From positions 65,902 to 78,426 of the forward strand of contig FR882187.1 in assembly GCA_000434935.1 (NCBI GenBank): a stretch of DNA of 12,525 bases, written 5' to 3'. The DNA comes from Bacteroides sp. CAG:709. Its GTDB lineage: Bacteria > Bacteroidota > Bacteroidia > Bacteroidales > UBA932. This document shows positions 1-6,352 of this stretch, piece by piece; within the stretch, counting starts at the first letter, position 1, and each line of letters begins with the position of its first letter. The translations under genes and the position numbers were made by a program. The notes below the pieces were generated by a model. The model saw nothing but the letters and a program-made list of their open reading frames with translations, was not told where the DNA came from and ran no database searches.

Positions 1-610
1 AGAGCGACGAGATGAACATCACCCTGTCATTCAATGAGATAGCACTCCTGATGTCTTTCACTTCAGGGCCCGGCATGTCAGTCAGCCATGCCCGTGTGCC
101 GGTATGCGATTCGCTGATGGTCTTATGCACACGTGAAGAATTGGCATCATTGACAGTCTTGACCGCACGGGTTTTCCCGAGCGCCGGCTCGACTTCACCG
201 AAGCCGCCGAACAATGAGCCGCCGTCGTCCCCAGGAAGATCATCACCGGCATTGTCCTGCACGTCAGCCTCCGGCATATCTTCAATCTCATGAGACTCAA
301 CCTTTTCCGGAGTTTCACCCGCCGACGCCACCGTTTCTTCCGGCATATCTTCAATGTCTTCGGCAACCGGTTTCACCTCAATCTCTTCCTCCGCCGGTTC
401 CACTACCGGAGCCTCGACCGGCACCGCGACGTCAGCGATTTCCGCAATGTCGGGCAAGATGTTCTCCTGTTCAAGGTCAATATGTTCTACGGGATCCGCC
501 TTGTCGTTTTCCAATGCCGCGAGCTTGTCCTCAAGCACGGCCACACGACTTTTGATTTCGGCAATTTCCCGCCTCAGTTCCTCAATTATTTCATTCCTGT
601 CCATGTCCAT
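1..610 (-). CDS. Hypothetical acidic coiled-coil protein, 3'-truncated by window edge
   Basis: An uninterrupted frame of about 203 codons starts at ATG 610 (alternative ATG at 604) and runs off the left edge without a stop. Residues about 3-40 are charged and heptad-like (begins MDMDRNEIIEELRRE), suggesting a short N-terminal coiled coil. A long acidic, proline/valine/glutamate-rich linker follows, containing the repeated phrase EIEDMPE or DIEDMPE. The visible end reads EVKDIRSAISLNDRVMFI and looks like the start of a folded domain. I recall similar AI.LND/NDRF.FI segments in Bacteroidales hypothetical proteins, but cannot name a function. No signal peptide is visible, so it is probably cytoplasmic. 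It is divergent from tdk, with 125 bp between the starts and a TACTTTTG promoter element upstream. The coding call rests on frame length, amino-acid bias and promoter position. Confidence 0.8.
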   Translation of the reverse strand, partial: MDMDRNEIIEELRREIAEIKSRVAVLEDKLAALENDKADPVEHIDLEQENILPDIAEIADVAVPVEAPVVEPAEEEIEVKPVAEDIEDMPEETVASAGETPEKVESHEIEDMPEADVQDNAGDDLPGDDGGSLFGGFGEVEPALGKTRAVKTVNDANSSRVHKTISESHTGTRAWLTDMPGPEVKDIRSAISLNDRVMFISSL

Positions 611-635
611 AGGAATCAATTTTTTATACCATCTA

Positions 636-643
636 CAAAAGTA
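636..643 (-). promoter_or_regulatory. Candidate -7 element TACTTTTG for the leftward acidic-protein gene
   Basis: Read on the minus strand, the bases are TACTTTTG, an exact match to the Bacteroidota -7 consensus TAnnTTTG. Transcription would start near 629, leaving an untranslated leader of about 20 nt before ATG 610. I do not see a convincing TTTG -33 element at the usual spacing, so the call is moderate. On the other strand, tdk has only imperfect matches (TACGTTTT at 642-649 and TACATTTC at 717-724). Confidence 0.45.
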
Positions 644-735
644 CGTTTTAATTCCGAGAAACGGAAGACTGGAGAAAACTTGTTGCACATACGCATGAAA
701 AATGTTAAATTCGCAATACATTTCAACCAGTAATT

Positions 736-1314
736 ATGTATTCCGAGAATCCCAAAAAGACAGGCTGCATCGAAGTAATCTGCGGCTCAATGTTTTCCGG
801 CAAGACCGAAGAACTTATTAGAAGGCTCAAGCGCGCACAGTTCGCGAACCAGAAGATAGAAATCTACAAACCGGCAGTGGACAAGCGGTATTCCGACATG
901 GATGTAGTGTCGCATGACCTCCACAGCATTCCTTGCATCCCGATAACCGACGCGAAGAAAATGCTGGATGCGGCAGAAGATACGCAAGTCATTGGCATAG
1001 ATGAGGCGCAGTTTTTCGGCGAGGACCTGGTCGAGGTGGCGCAGAAGCTCGCGGACAACGGAAAGCGCGTCATTGTCGCCGGCCTGGACACAGATTATAT
1101 GGGCAAGCCTTTCGGGCCGATTCCGGGATTGATGGCGATCGCCGAGGACGTACAGAAAGTCCATGCGATCTGCGTGAAGTGCGGCAACCTGGCAAATCAT
1201 TCGCATCGTCTGACAAAGAGCCATAAACTGGTGGTTCTCGGTGAAAAAGATATCTATGAGCCGCTTTGCCGCCAGTGCTATAATGCGGCGATGGCCGAAG
1301 AAAAAGCTGAATAA
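736..1314 (+). CDS. tdk: Thymidine kinase, type II zinc-binding
   Basis: Phosphorylates thymidine to dTMP with ATP in the pyrimidine deoxynucleoside salvage pathway, in the cytoplasm. The 192-residue length is normal for the bacterial and human TK1-like family. Visible motifs: P-loop GSMFSGKT at 17-24, the Walker B-like DEAQFF at 89-94, and a zinc site made of CVKC (C146, C149) and CRQC (C178, C181). The substrate-binding lasso ends in YEPLCRQCY. The start at 736 puts the P-loop at the expected distance from the N terminus. It diverges from the acidic-protein gene on the left and converges with the C11 protease gene on the right, with 15 bp between the stops. All key motifs are intact, so it should be active. 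Confidence 0.97.
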   Translation: MYSENPKKTGCIEVICGSMFSGKTEELIRRLKRAQFANQKIEIYKPAVDKRYSDMDVVSHDLHSIPCIPITDAKKMLDAAEDTQVIGIDEAQFFGEDLVEVAQKLADNGKRVIVAGLDTDYMGKPFGPIPGLMAIAEDVQKVHAICVKCGNLANHSHRLTKSHKLVVLGEKDIYEPLCRQCYNAAMAEEKAE

Positions 1315-1329
1315 AAGACTTTTACACCT

Positions 1330-2574
1330 TTATTTGACGAGTTCTGTAGCTTTGTTCCACGACAGGGTCTTATAGAACTCGTCAAGTGCGTTCGTACCGT
1401 TGCTCGGAAGGTACATGCTCAGGCCGCAATGCTTGTCTATCGTGAGTGTCAAGAACTTGGGAGTCGCAGCCTTATATACCACACAGCCATCCAGCGCAGT
1501 ACGGAATCTGCTCATATCTTGCTGTGACACACCGCTTTGGTACAGGATATCATCCATGTCATAGAAATAATGACGTCTGGCACTGGATGAGAAATATGTA
1601 TGATAGCACGCCTGCACCCGGGAAGGATTGACGTTTGCAATCTGCGTCCTGTATCTGTCAAACAGTTCACGGCTGATGCTTGCAAGGGGTTCAAGACGGG
1701 AACAATCAATGATAGATACCGTATATGCCTTGTTGATGCCCGTCAGCGACATATAATGTTCATACGCCACCTCACACATGCCTTTCAAATCCGGGGCATT
1801 CGGTTTCAACAGATTCTGCGTCAATGTCTTGTAATCGCACAAGCCGTCCGCCATAGTTTCAGTCTGGGCGAATACGACATTATTGCATTTGTTTTTCAGG
1901 GCATAGGCTGCTTCCACGCCTCCCATCAGACATGCATCGAAAATCAAATAGTCCAGTTTCATCGGCAGCGCCGCTGCGAAGTCCTCCAGTTCCATGGAGT
2001 CGGTAACTTTGGAGCCGCTCATATCTGTGCCTACACTGAACAATGAGACGGAGCCTGACGACGACGGAGATGCGGAAATTTCCGCAGGAAGCCATCCGGT
2101 GGCATGGGAAGAGAAAATCATCCCGTAGCTGCTTGAAGGGAACTTGTCCCGTACATAAGTCAGGACGGCGTTCATCATCCCGGCTGAAGCAGCTGCAGAA
2201 TCCGCGGGCCAGACCGCAAGCGTGTCCCGGACCAGATTGTCATCTACATCCGTGCTCAAACGGTAAAGATATGAAGGAGACCTCTTGGTGCAAGAATGGT
2301 CTATCGGCTGTCTGGAAAATACCAGCAGGACATCAGCCGATTCCATTTTCCGAGGAACATAACCGCTTTCGAGGTCCTGGATATCTTCTTTCAGATAGCT
2401 GCTGATGTCCATCAGCCCGGCAGAATAAAGAAGAAGGACCTTCCTGCTTCGAGGGGCATCGGTTCTGTTTTTGAATTGTCTGGGGACATTTTCCGTGTCA
2501 AGGCCTTTTTCCGAGCAAGCTGCCAGGAGCATTGCCGCAGCAACAACCGCCGACAGGAGTCTGCCGACTGACAT
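1330..2574 (-). CDS. Clostripain-like (C11) cysteine protease, lipoprotein
   Basis: Secreted cysteine endopeptidase of family C11; known members cut after Arg or Lys. With the ATG at 2574 the product is 414 residues and starts with a clean lipoprotein signal: Arg5, a hydrophobic stretch, then lipobox LAAC with Cys20. It would therefore be anchored in a membrane and face the periplasm or cell surface. The catalytic dyad is visible as His157 in SSHATGW and Cys215 in DACLMGG, each following a hydrophobic strand as in caspase-like folds. Two in-frame upstream ATGs (2613, 2610) and one at 2679 exist. I prefer 2574 because it alone places the signal peptide at the N terminus, and because a TATATTTG promoter element at 2620-2627 would start RNA near 2613. 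The gene lies 65 bp after xerD and converges with tdk. Confidence 0.88.
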   Translation of the reverse strand: MSVGRLLSAVVAAAMLLAACSEKGLDTENVPRQFKNRTDAPRSRKVLLLYSAGLMDISSYLKEDIQDLESGYVPRKMESADVLLVFSRQPIDHSCTKRSPSYLYRLSTDVDDNLVRDTLAVWPADSAAASAGMMNAVLTYVRDKFPSSSYGMIFSSHATGWLPAEISASPSSSGSVSLFSVGTDMSGSKVTDSMELEDFAAALPMKLDYLIFDACLMGGVEAAYALKNKCNNVVFAQTETMADGLCDYKTLTQNLLKPNAPDLKGMCEVAYEHYMSLTGINKAYTVSIIDCSRLEPLASISRELFDRYRTQIANVNPSRVQACYHTYFSSSARRHYFYDMDDILYQSGVSQQDMSRFRTALDGCVVYKAATPKFLTLTIDKHCGLSMYLPSNGTNALDEFYKTLSWNKATELVK

Positions 2575-2587
2575 GGCCAATGAGCCC

Positions 2588-2631
2588 TTACTATATTTCC
2601 CGCAAAACATCATACCTCGCAAATATAGTAA
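2588..2631. repeat. Perfect 11-bp inverted repeat spanning the C11 gene promoter
   Basis: TTACTATATTT (2588-2598) and AAATATAGTAA (2621-2631) are exact reverse complements separated by 22 bp. The right arm contains the candidate -7 element, and the left arm lies in the transcribed leader of the protease gene. It could be an operator, a hairpin made only on read-through transcripts from xerD, or a weak terminator or processing site. There is no T-run after it that would make a classical terminator. Confidence 0.6.
2620..2627 (-). promoter_or_regulatory. Candidate -7 element TATATTTG for the C11 protease gene
   Basis: Read on the minus strand it is TATATTTG, an exact TAnnTTTG match, placed between the xerD stop and the C11 start. 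Transcription would begin near 2613, giving a leader of about 39 nt before ATG 2574. No good TTTG -33 element is seen about 20 bp upstream. The position supports separate expression of the protease despite the xerD gene just before it. Confidence 0.5.
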
Positions 2632-2639
2632 TTTATTTC

Positions 2640-3551
2640 TTATTTCATCGGATGATGCTCCAGAATGTTTTTCTGCCAAGTCGTACTGTCAATGTGAGTA
2701 TAGATTTCAGTGGTCAGGATACTTTCATGTCCCAGCATTTCCTGGACTGCCCTCAAATCAGCCCCTCCTTCTATAAGATGTGTGGCAAACGAATGCCTGA
2801 AAGTATGCGGCGAGATTTCTTTAGTGATACCGGCTTCCAGCGCCTGCTTCTTCACCATGTTGAATATGGATATGCGGCTCAGCTGCCCTCCCGACTTGTT
2901 CAGGAACAGGATATCGTCAAATTTCGGCAATGCCGGTTCAGGTCGGACTTCCAGATATTTCAGGATAGCGTCGCGCGCCGGTTCGCCCATCGGGACTACC
3001 CTTTCCTTGTCACCTTTCCCCACTATCCTGACGAAACAATCATTGATATAGATGTCGGAGATTCTTATGGACGAGGCCTCGGAAACCCTTAGTCCACAGC
3101 CATATAACAATTCCAGTATGGCGCGGTCCCGGCATCCGGTCCACTTGGTGACATCCACGGAGTCAATTATTGACAAGACCTCATCTATCGACAAGACCGA
3201 AGGCAGATACCGTCCTATTTTCGGAGGGTCAATGCCGTCACACGGGTTGTCTGTGATGTCGCCTTCCATCTGGAGCCATCCGAAAAAGGACCGCAGGGAA
3301 CTCAGTATACGAGCCTGTGTCCGCTTGGAAATGGCATCGTCCGCCGATGTCCTGGTTTCAAGATAAGAGAGTATGTCGTCACGGGTCACCAATCTGGGAT
3401 CCGCATCTTGGCCGGATTGGCCGCCCAATGCCGACAACATCTCCTGAACATCGGAACAATATGATTTATAAGTATTTAAGGACATACTCCGTTCTGCACG
3501 GAGATATGTCCTGTAACCTTTGAGATATTCTTTCGTTGAATTGTAGGGCAT
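2640..3551 (-). CDS. xerD: Site-specific tyrosine recombinase, XerD/XerC type
   Basis: Tyrosine recombinase that would resolve chromosome dimers at dif together with a partner Xer protein. The 303-residue length fits XerC/XerD. An N-terminal SAM-like core-binding domain covers about 1-100 (KEYLKGYRTYLRAERSMS). The catalytic set is complete: Arg155 in CGLRVSE, Lys179 in GKGDKER, His249 and Arg252 in HTFRHSFATHL, His275 in LGHES, and Tyr284 in TEIYTH. The frame is open further upstream to an ATG at 3659, but that extension lies inside the DPP III gene in another frame. ATG 3551 gives the normal family N terminus (MPYNSTKEYL) and begins one base after the DPP III stop. Translational coupling with DPP III is likely. 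The complete motif set and standard length favour a housekeeping Xer over a mobile-element integrase, though XerC versus XerD cannot be settled here. Confidence 0.9.
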   Translation of the reverse strand: MPYNSTKEYLKGYRTYLRAERSMSLNTYKSYCSDVQEMLSALGGQSGQDADPRLVTRDDILSYLETRTSADDAISKRTQARILSSLRSFFGWLQMEGDITDNPCDGIDPPKIGRYLPSVLSIDEVLSIIDSVDVTKWTGCRDRAILELLYGCGLRVSEASSIRISDIYINDCFVRIVGKGDKERVVPMGEPARDAILKYLEVRPEPALPKFDDILFLNKSGGQLSRISIFNMVKKQALEAGITKEISPHTFRHSFATHLIEGGADLRAVQEMLGHESILTTEIYTHIDSTTWQKNILEHHPMK

Positions 3552-3552
3552 G

Positions 3553-5553
3553 CTACAACACGCTGTATTTATGACAGTAGTGAAGCATCTGGCCAAGGAA
3601 ATCGTCCGGATATTCCACCTTGTAATCCACGATTTGTCCGTCTTTCTCGACAGGGACAATCTCAGGATTCACAAACCCGCCATAAGGTTTCAGGCCCAAT
3701 GCCGCATAACGGTCCAGCACTTCCTTGTGAAGTTCAGGGTCAATGTCGACCGCATATCGCATGATGAGGTTCTTGCCGGCCTCGTAATCGCCTTCTGACT
3801 TGATCCGCTGGATTTCAGCGAGAAGTTCACCGAACAGTCCTCTCAATGCCTCGAAATCATTGACAACGAAATAGGTCTTGCCGTTCTTTACTTTCTTCTC
3901 AATGACATTGTCTTTCCGACCGTGCTCGTAGCACCACATCGCGATGAGCTGACGGTTCTGCATGTGGGCCTCGGTAATCTGGCGTCCGAGTTCAATGCGG
4001 TTCGTCTGGACCATGAGTCCGTTCCTTATATAGTTGGAATACTGAGCTTTATACGCGTCCTTGTCGGAGAGGATGCCGAGTTCCACAAGTTTCGGATCCG
4101 CAATGTAATAGAGTCCGAAGAGGTCCGCCCTGGCTTCTTCCAATGCTGATGCGAATTCTCCCATGGCGTTAGGTGAAACACCCGGCAGCAACTGGCCTGA
4201 TCCATGTCCGAGGCATTCGTGGAGGTCCGTATGGATTTCATCGTCGTAGGCTCCATATTTCTTCTCCATTGCCTTTTCTTCTTCCGAGTATGCGAATTCT
4301 TCGAGCACGGATTTCGGCGATTCATTGGCAGCGGCGTCGTATGCGTGGGTGATGTTTGCGATGGTCACGGACTTGGAGCCGTATTCCTTCCTTATCCAGT
4401 CGGCATTAGGGAGATTGATTCCGATAGGGGTCGCAGGATAGCAGCCGCCTCCAAGGCACGCGGCATCAATGACTTTGGCCGATATTCCCTTGACGCTCTT
4501 CTTCTTGAAACGGCTGTCGATCGGAGCATGGTCTTCGAACCATTGTGCATTGGCACTGAGCAGTTCAGTACGTGCCGATGCTGCTGAGTCTTTCATGTTT
4601 ACGACTGATTCCCAATATGCCTTGCGTCCGAGAGGGTCATTGTAGTCCTCCACGAATCCGTTCGTAAAGTCCACTACGCCGAGCGTGTCTTTCACCCATG
4701 TGATATTGTATTTGTCCCAGAGTTTGAGGTCGCCGGTCCTGTAATATTCCTGAAGTTCGCTGATTTCCTTCTTCTGGACATCATTTTCGGCTACGGCTTT
4801 CGCCTTTTCCAATTCCTCGCAGATCTTTTCGAGTGCCGGGCCATATATTCCGCCGACTTTCCAGGCTTCTTCACGAATCACACCGTCCGGACCCTTTACG
4901 ACCTTGGTATTCAAGCCGTAAGAGATCGGTTCAGGGTCTTTTTCGTCTACTATTCCGGCATAATATTTTTCCACTTCGTCTCGTGTGACGCCTTCATAGA
5001 AGTTTACAGATGAGAGTGCTACGATGTCTCCGTCCTTGGATGAAGAGCGTCTCTGGGCATAAAGGTCAGGGGAATAGATGACAGGAAGTATCTTTCCGCA
5101 TTTTTCGCTGTCACCGCATGCTTCCATGAGTGACCGGAAGTATTCCTGGCTGCATTCAGGGAAGAATTTGTCTTCAGCATAGTGATGATGGATGCCGCTG
5201 CTGAAGAATACTCTCTTGGCATATACCATGAATTGGTTGAATTCTTCGGCGGTGCGGTCGCCTTTGTAGTTCTCGATAATATTCTGGAGGACTTTCCTGA
5301 CGGCAAGGTTGTCTTTGCAGTTCTGGTCCCAATATATATCCCAGCCATACTTTGCAGCCTCGCTGAGATGATATACATATTCCTTTTGTTTCAGGCTGAG
5401 CTTGTCCCATCCCGGAATCTGATAACGCATAATCTTGACGTCAGCAAATTCATCGATAAGGTACTTGAATTCAGCAGTTTTCCCGCCCTCTCCGCAAGAT
5501 GATACGGCCGCAGCGGAAGCCAATGTCAGAAGCATTTTCGTAACGTTGTTCAT
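3553..5553 (-). CDS. Dipeptidyl-peptidase III (M49 zinc metallopeptidase), predicted lipoprotein
   Basis: Zinc exopeptidase that removes dipeptides from the N terminus of short peptides. The product is 666 residues, close to known Bacteroides DPP III enzymes. The M49 signature HEXXGH is present as HECLGH (His445, Glu446, His450), followed by GSGQL. The second zinc motif EEARAD has Glu472/Glu473 with Arg475. The N terminus has a short basic-hydrophobic signal ending VSSC, with Cys20 as probable lipidated residue, suggesting export to the periplasm or outer membrane; many DPP III proteins elsewhere are cytosolic. The start at 5553 is chosen because it gives this signal peptide. The gene is followed after one base by xerD and preceded by a long gene-free leader region. 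No frameshift or missing metal ligand is seen. Confidence 0.95.
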   Translation of the reverse strand: MNNVTKMLLTLASAAAVSSCGEGGKTAEFKYLIDEFADVKIMRYQIPGWDKLSLKQKEYVYHLSEAAKYGWDIYWDQNCKDNLAVRKVLQNIIENYKGDRTAEEFNQFMVYAKRVFFSSGIHHHYAEDKFFPECSQEYFRSLMEACGDSEKCGKILPVIYSPDLYAQRRSSSKDGDIVALSSVNFYEGVTRDEVEKYYAGIVDEKDPEPISYGLNTKVVKGPDGVIREEAWKVGGIYGPALEKICEELEKAKAVAENDVQKKEISELQEYYRTGDLKLWDKYNITWVKDTLGVVDFTNGFVEDYNDPLGRKAYWESVVNMKDSAASARTELLSANAQWFEDHAPIDSRFKKKSVKGISAKVIDAACLGGGCYPATPIGINLPNADWIRKEYGSKSVTIANITHAYDAAANESPKSVLEEFAYSEEEKAMEKKYGAYDDEIHTDLHECLGHGSGQLLPGVSPNAMGEFASALEEARADLFGLYYIADPKLVELGILSDKDAYKAQYSNYIRNGLMVQTNRIELGRQITEAHMQNRQLIAMWCYEHGRKDNVIEKKVKNGKTYFVVNDFEALRGLFGELLAEIQRIKSEGDYEAGKNLIMRYAVDIDPELHKEVLDRYAALGLKPYGGFVNPEIVPVEKDGQIVDYKVEYPDDFLGQMLHYCHKYSVL

Positions 5554-5597
5554 ATTGTTTGATATTATTCAAGTTCCGCAAGTTGCCAATCTGTGAG

Positions 5598-5745
5598 GTT
5601 CCGCGCAAATTTGACGTCTGTCACTAATCCGAGGATTGAAGTCCACGCACTTTTATCACGTTACCACCCTTCGTGGAAGGGACTTGCCGTCACCCTGCCG
5701 GGCTTCAACATCGGTGTTCCGCTTGTGAGAAACTTGAGTTGTGTA
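5598..5745 (-). other. Possible structured RNA leader upstream of the DPP III gene
   Basis: Read on the minus strand, this GC-richer part of the intergenic region has several exact pairings: CCCTTC-CAC-GAAGGG (loop 3), AATCC-TC-GGATT, and CGG-AACA-CCG. The segment GGACTTCAA can pair with an upstream TTGAAG (as part of TTGAAGcCC) or with a nearer AAGTCC, so two mutually exclusive folds exist. It lies about 45-190 nt before the DPP III start. I do not recognise any named riboswitch class. It may be a leader RNA, a decayed mobile piece or chance structure. Confidence 0.3.
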
Positions 5746-5755
5746 TTACATCAGA

Positions 5756-5763
5756 CAAATATA
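5756..5763 (-). promoter_or_regulatory. Candidate distal promoter -7 element TATATTTG for DPP III
   Basis: The minus strand reads TATATTTG, an exact TAnnTTTG match. Transcription from it would start near 5749 and give a leader of about 195 nt covering the structured segment before DPP III. A -33 element at ideal spacing is not evident; the nearest TTTG (5775-5778, read on the minus strand) is only 11 bp away. A closer, imperfect candidate is CAAATTTG at 5606-5613. Confidence 0.35.
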
Positions 5764-5825
5764 ACCTTTTTTATCAAACAACGTGGTTTTTGTCGATAAA
5801 TCTCGGCGTTTTTCGACGATTAGTA

Positions 5826-5909
5826 AATTTCGTACCGAATAAACGTTTTAAGCGGAACCAAACGTATCCGCAGAGGCGTTTTGTTCCGCGAAAACGTTTT
5901 AGATGGTAC
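5826..5909. repeat. Intergenic direct repeat, copy 1 (84 bp)
   Basis: Matches 6004-6087 at a constant offset of 178 bp. The first 27 bp differ at two positions and the last 38 bp are identical; the central 19 bp (5853-5871) diverge between copies. Inside it the motif TTTnGTTCCG followed by AAACG and a T-run occurs three times: twice on the plus strand (with GTACCG in the first) and once inverted in the middle. In this copy CGGAACCAAACG (5853-5864) can pair with CGTTTTGTTCCG (5877-5888) with one mismatch, giving a 12-bp stem. No coding role is supported. Confidence 0.9.
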
Positions 5910-6003
5910 TTTTTTGAGCAAATTGTTATAAAAATGTTAAAAACAGCCATAATATCTTGTGAAGTCGTGGAGCATAAGTCACTGTGCCATAAATATTCTT
6001 GTC

Positions 6004-6087
6004 AATTTGGTTCCGAATAAACGTTTTAAGTTACACCAAATGGGTTTTAAGAGGCGTTTTGTTCCGCGAAAACGTTTTAGATGGTAC
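6004..6087. repeat. Intergenic direct repeat, copy 2 (84 bp)
   Basis: Second copy of the element at 5826-5909, with identical outer segments including the palindrome AAAACGTTTT. The central inverted motif has decayed: GTTCCG is replaced by GTGTAA on the minus strand, so the strong central stem of copy 1 is lost. The spacer between the two copies (5910-6003) is AT-rich and not repeated. Confidence 0.9.
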
Positions 6088-6156
6088 AAAGTGTGCACTA
6101 AGTGAGAAAAACAGGCGAGTGTATAACATAAATACCACCTGGCTGGTGAGATGAAT

Positions 6157-6192
6157 TACGAGTTGAACTGCGAGTTGGATTGCGAGTTGGAA
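6157..6192 (+). repeat. Three tandem copies of a 12-bp unit, consensus TGCGAGTTGGAT
   Basis: Units are 6157-6168 (TACGAGTTGAAC), 6169-6180 (TGCGAGTTGGAT) and 6181-6192 (TGCGAGTTGGAA). A further partial copy, TGCGAGTTG, occurs at 6249-6257. The unit length is a multiple of three, but there is no convincing gene in either direction, so this is best viewed as a short intergenic tandem repeat. Confidence 0.8.
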
Positions 6193-6211
6193 CTAGCTGA
6201 TAAACAAAGTG

Positions 6212-6264
6212 TTATCTTATCAAGATAAATGCCTAATTGAGAGAAAACTGCGAGTTGTAGGCAT
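6212..6264. other. Two abutting stem-loops in the intergenic region
   Basis: TTATCTT-ATC-AAGATAA (6212-6228) is a perfect 7-bp hairpin. It is followed with no gap by ATGCCTA (6229-6235) paired with TAGGCAT (6258-6264), another perfect 7-bp stem with a 22-nt loop. The loop of the second carries the fourth copy of the CGAGTTG repeat. No T-run marks a terminator. This could be part of an unrecognised small RNA, or coincidental structure. Confidence 0.35.
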
Positions 6265-6352
6265 GTTATGGAGTCTTGAATGGCATTGACGAGATTAGCC
6301 ACGCTGCGCGTGCCTTTTCTCTGCTCCTTGCCGGAGGGGCCCTTGCACGCGC

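Noticed and set aside
214..733. Plus-strand frames opposite the acidic-protein gene
   Set aside because: They are antisense shadows of a proline- and glutamate-rich coding region whose minus-strand frame has coherent protein features.
1308..1332. Terminator between tdk and the C11 gene (TAAAAGACTTTTA)
   Set aside because: The palindrome leaves almost no loop and is AT-only apart from one pair; too weak to call.
2574..2679. N-terminal extension of the C11 protease to ATG 2679, 2613 or 2610
   Set aside because: It would bury the lipoprotein signal behind 12-35 residues and overlap xerD or the predicted transcription start.
3552..3659. 36-codon N-terminal extension of the recombinase
   Set aside because: It overlaps DPP III coding sequence and lacks family similarity; ATG 3551 gives standard Xer length.
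5598..5745. Known riboswitch (cobalamin, TPP, SAM)
   Set aside because: Conserved core sequences of these classes are not present on either strand.
5593..6020. Plus-strand open frames in the gene-free region, including a 115-codon one through repeat copy 1
   Set aside because: Composition is unlike the neighbouring proteins, no family features or promoter are seen, and the frame ends within the start of the second repeat. The 75-bp core of the repeat being a multiple of three explains the open frame.
5826..6087. CRISPR array
   Set aside because: Only two copies of 84 bp with a 94-bp spacer, internal divergence and no cas genes.
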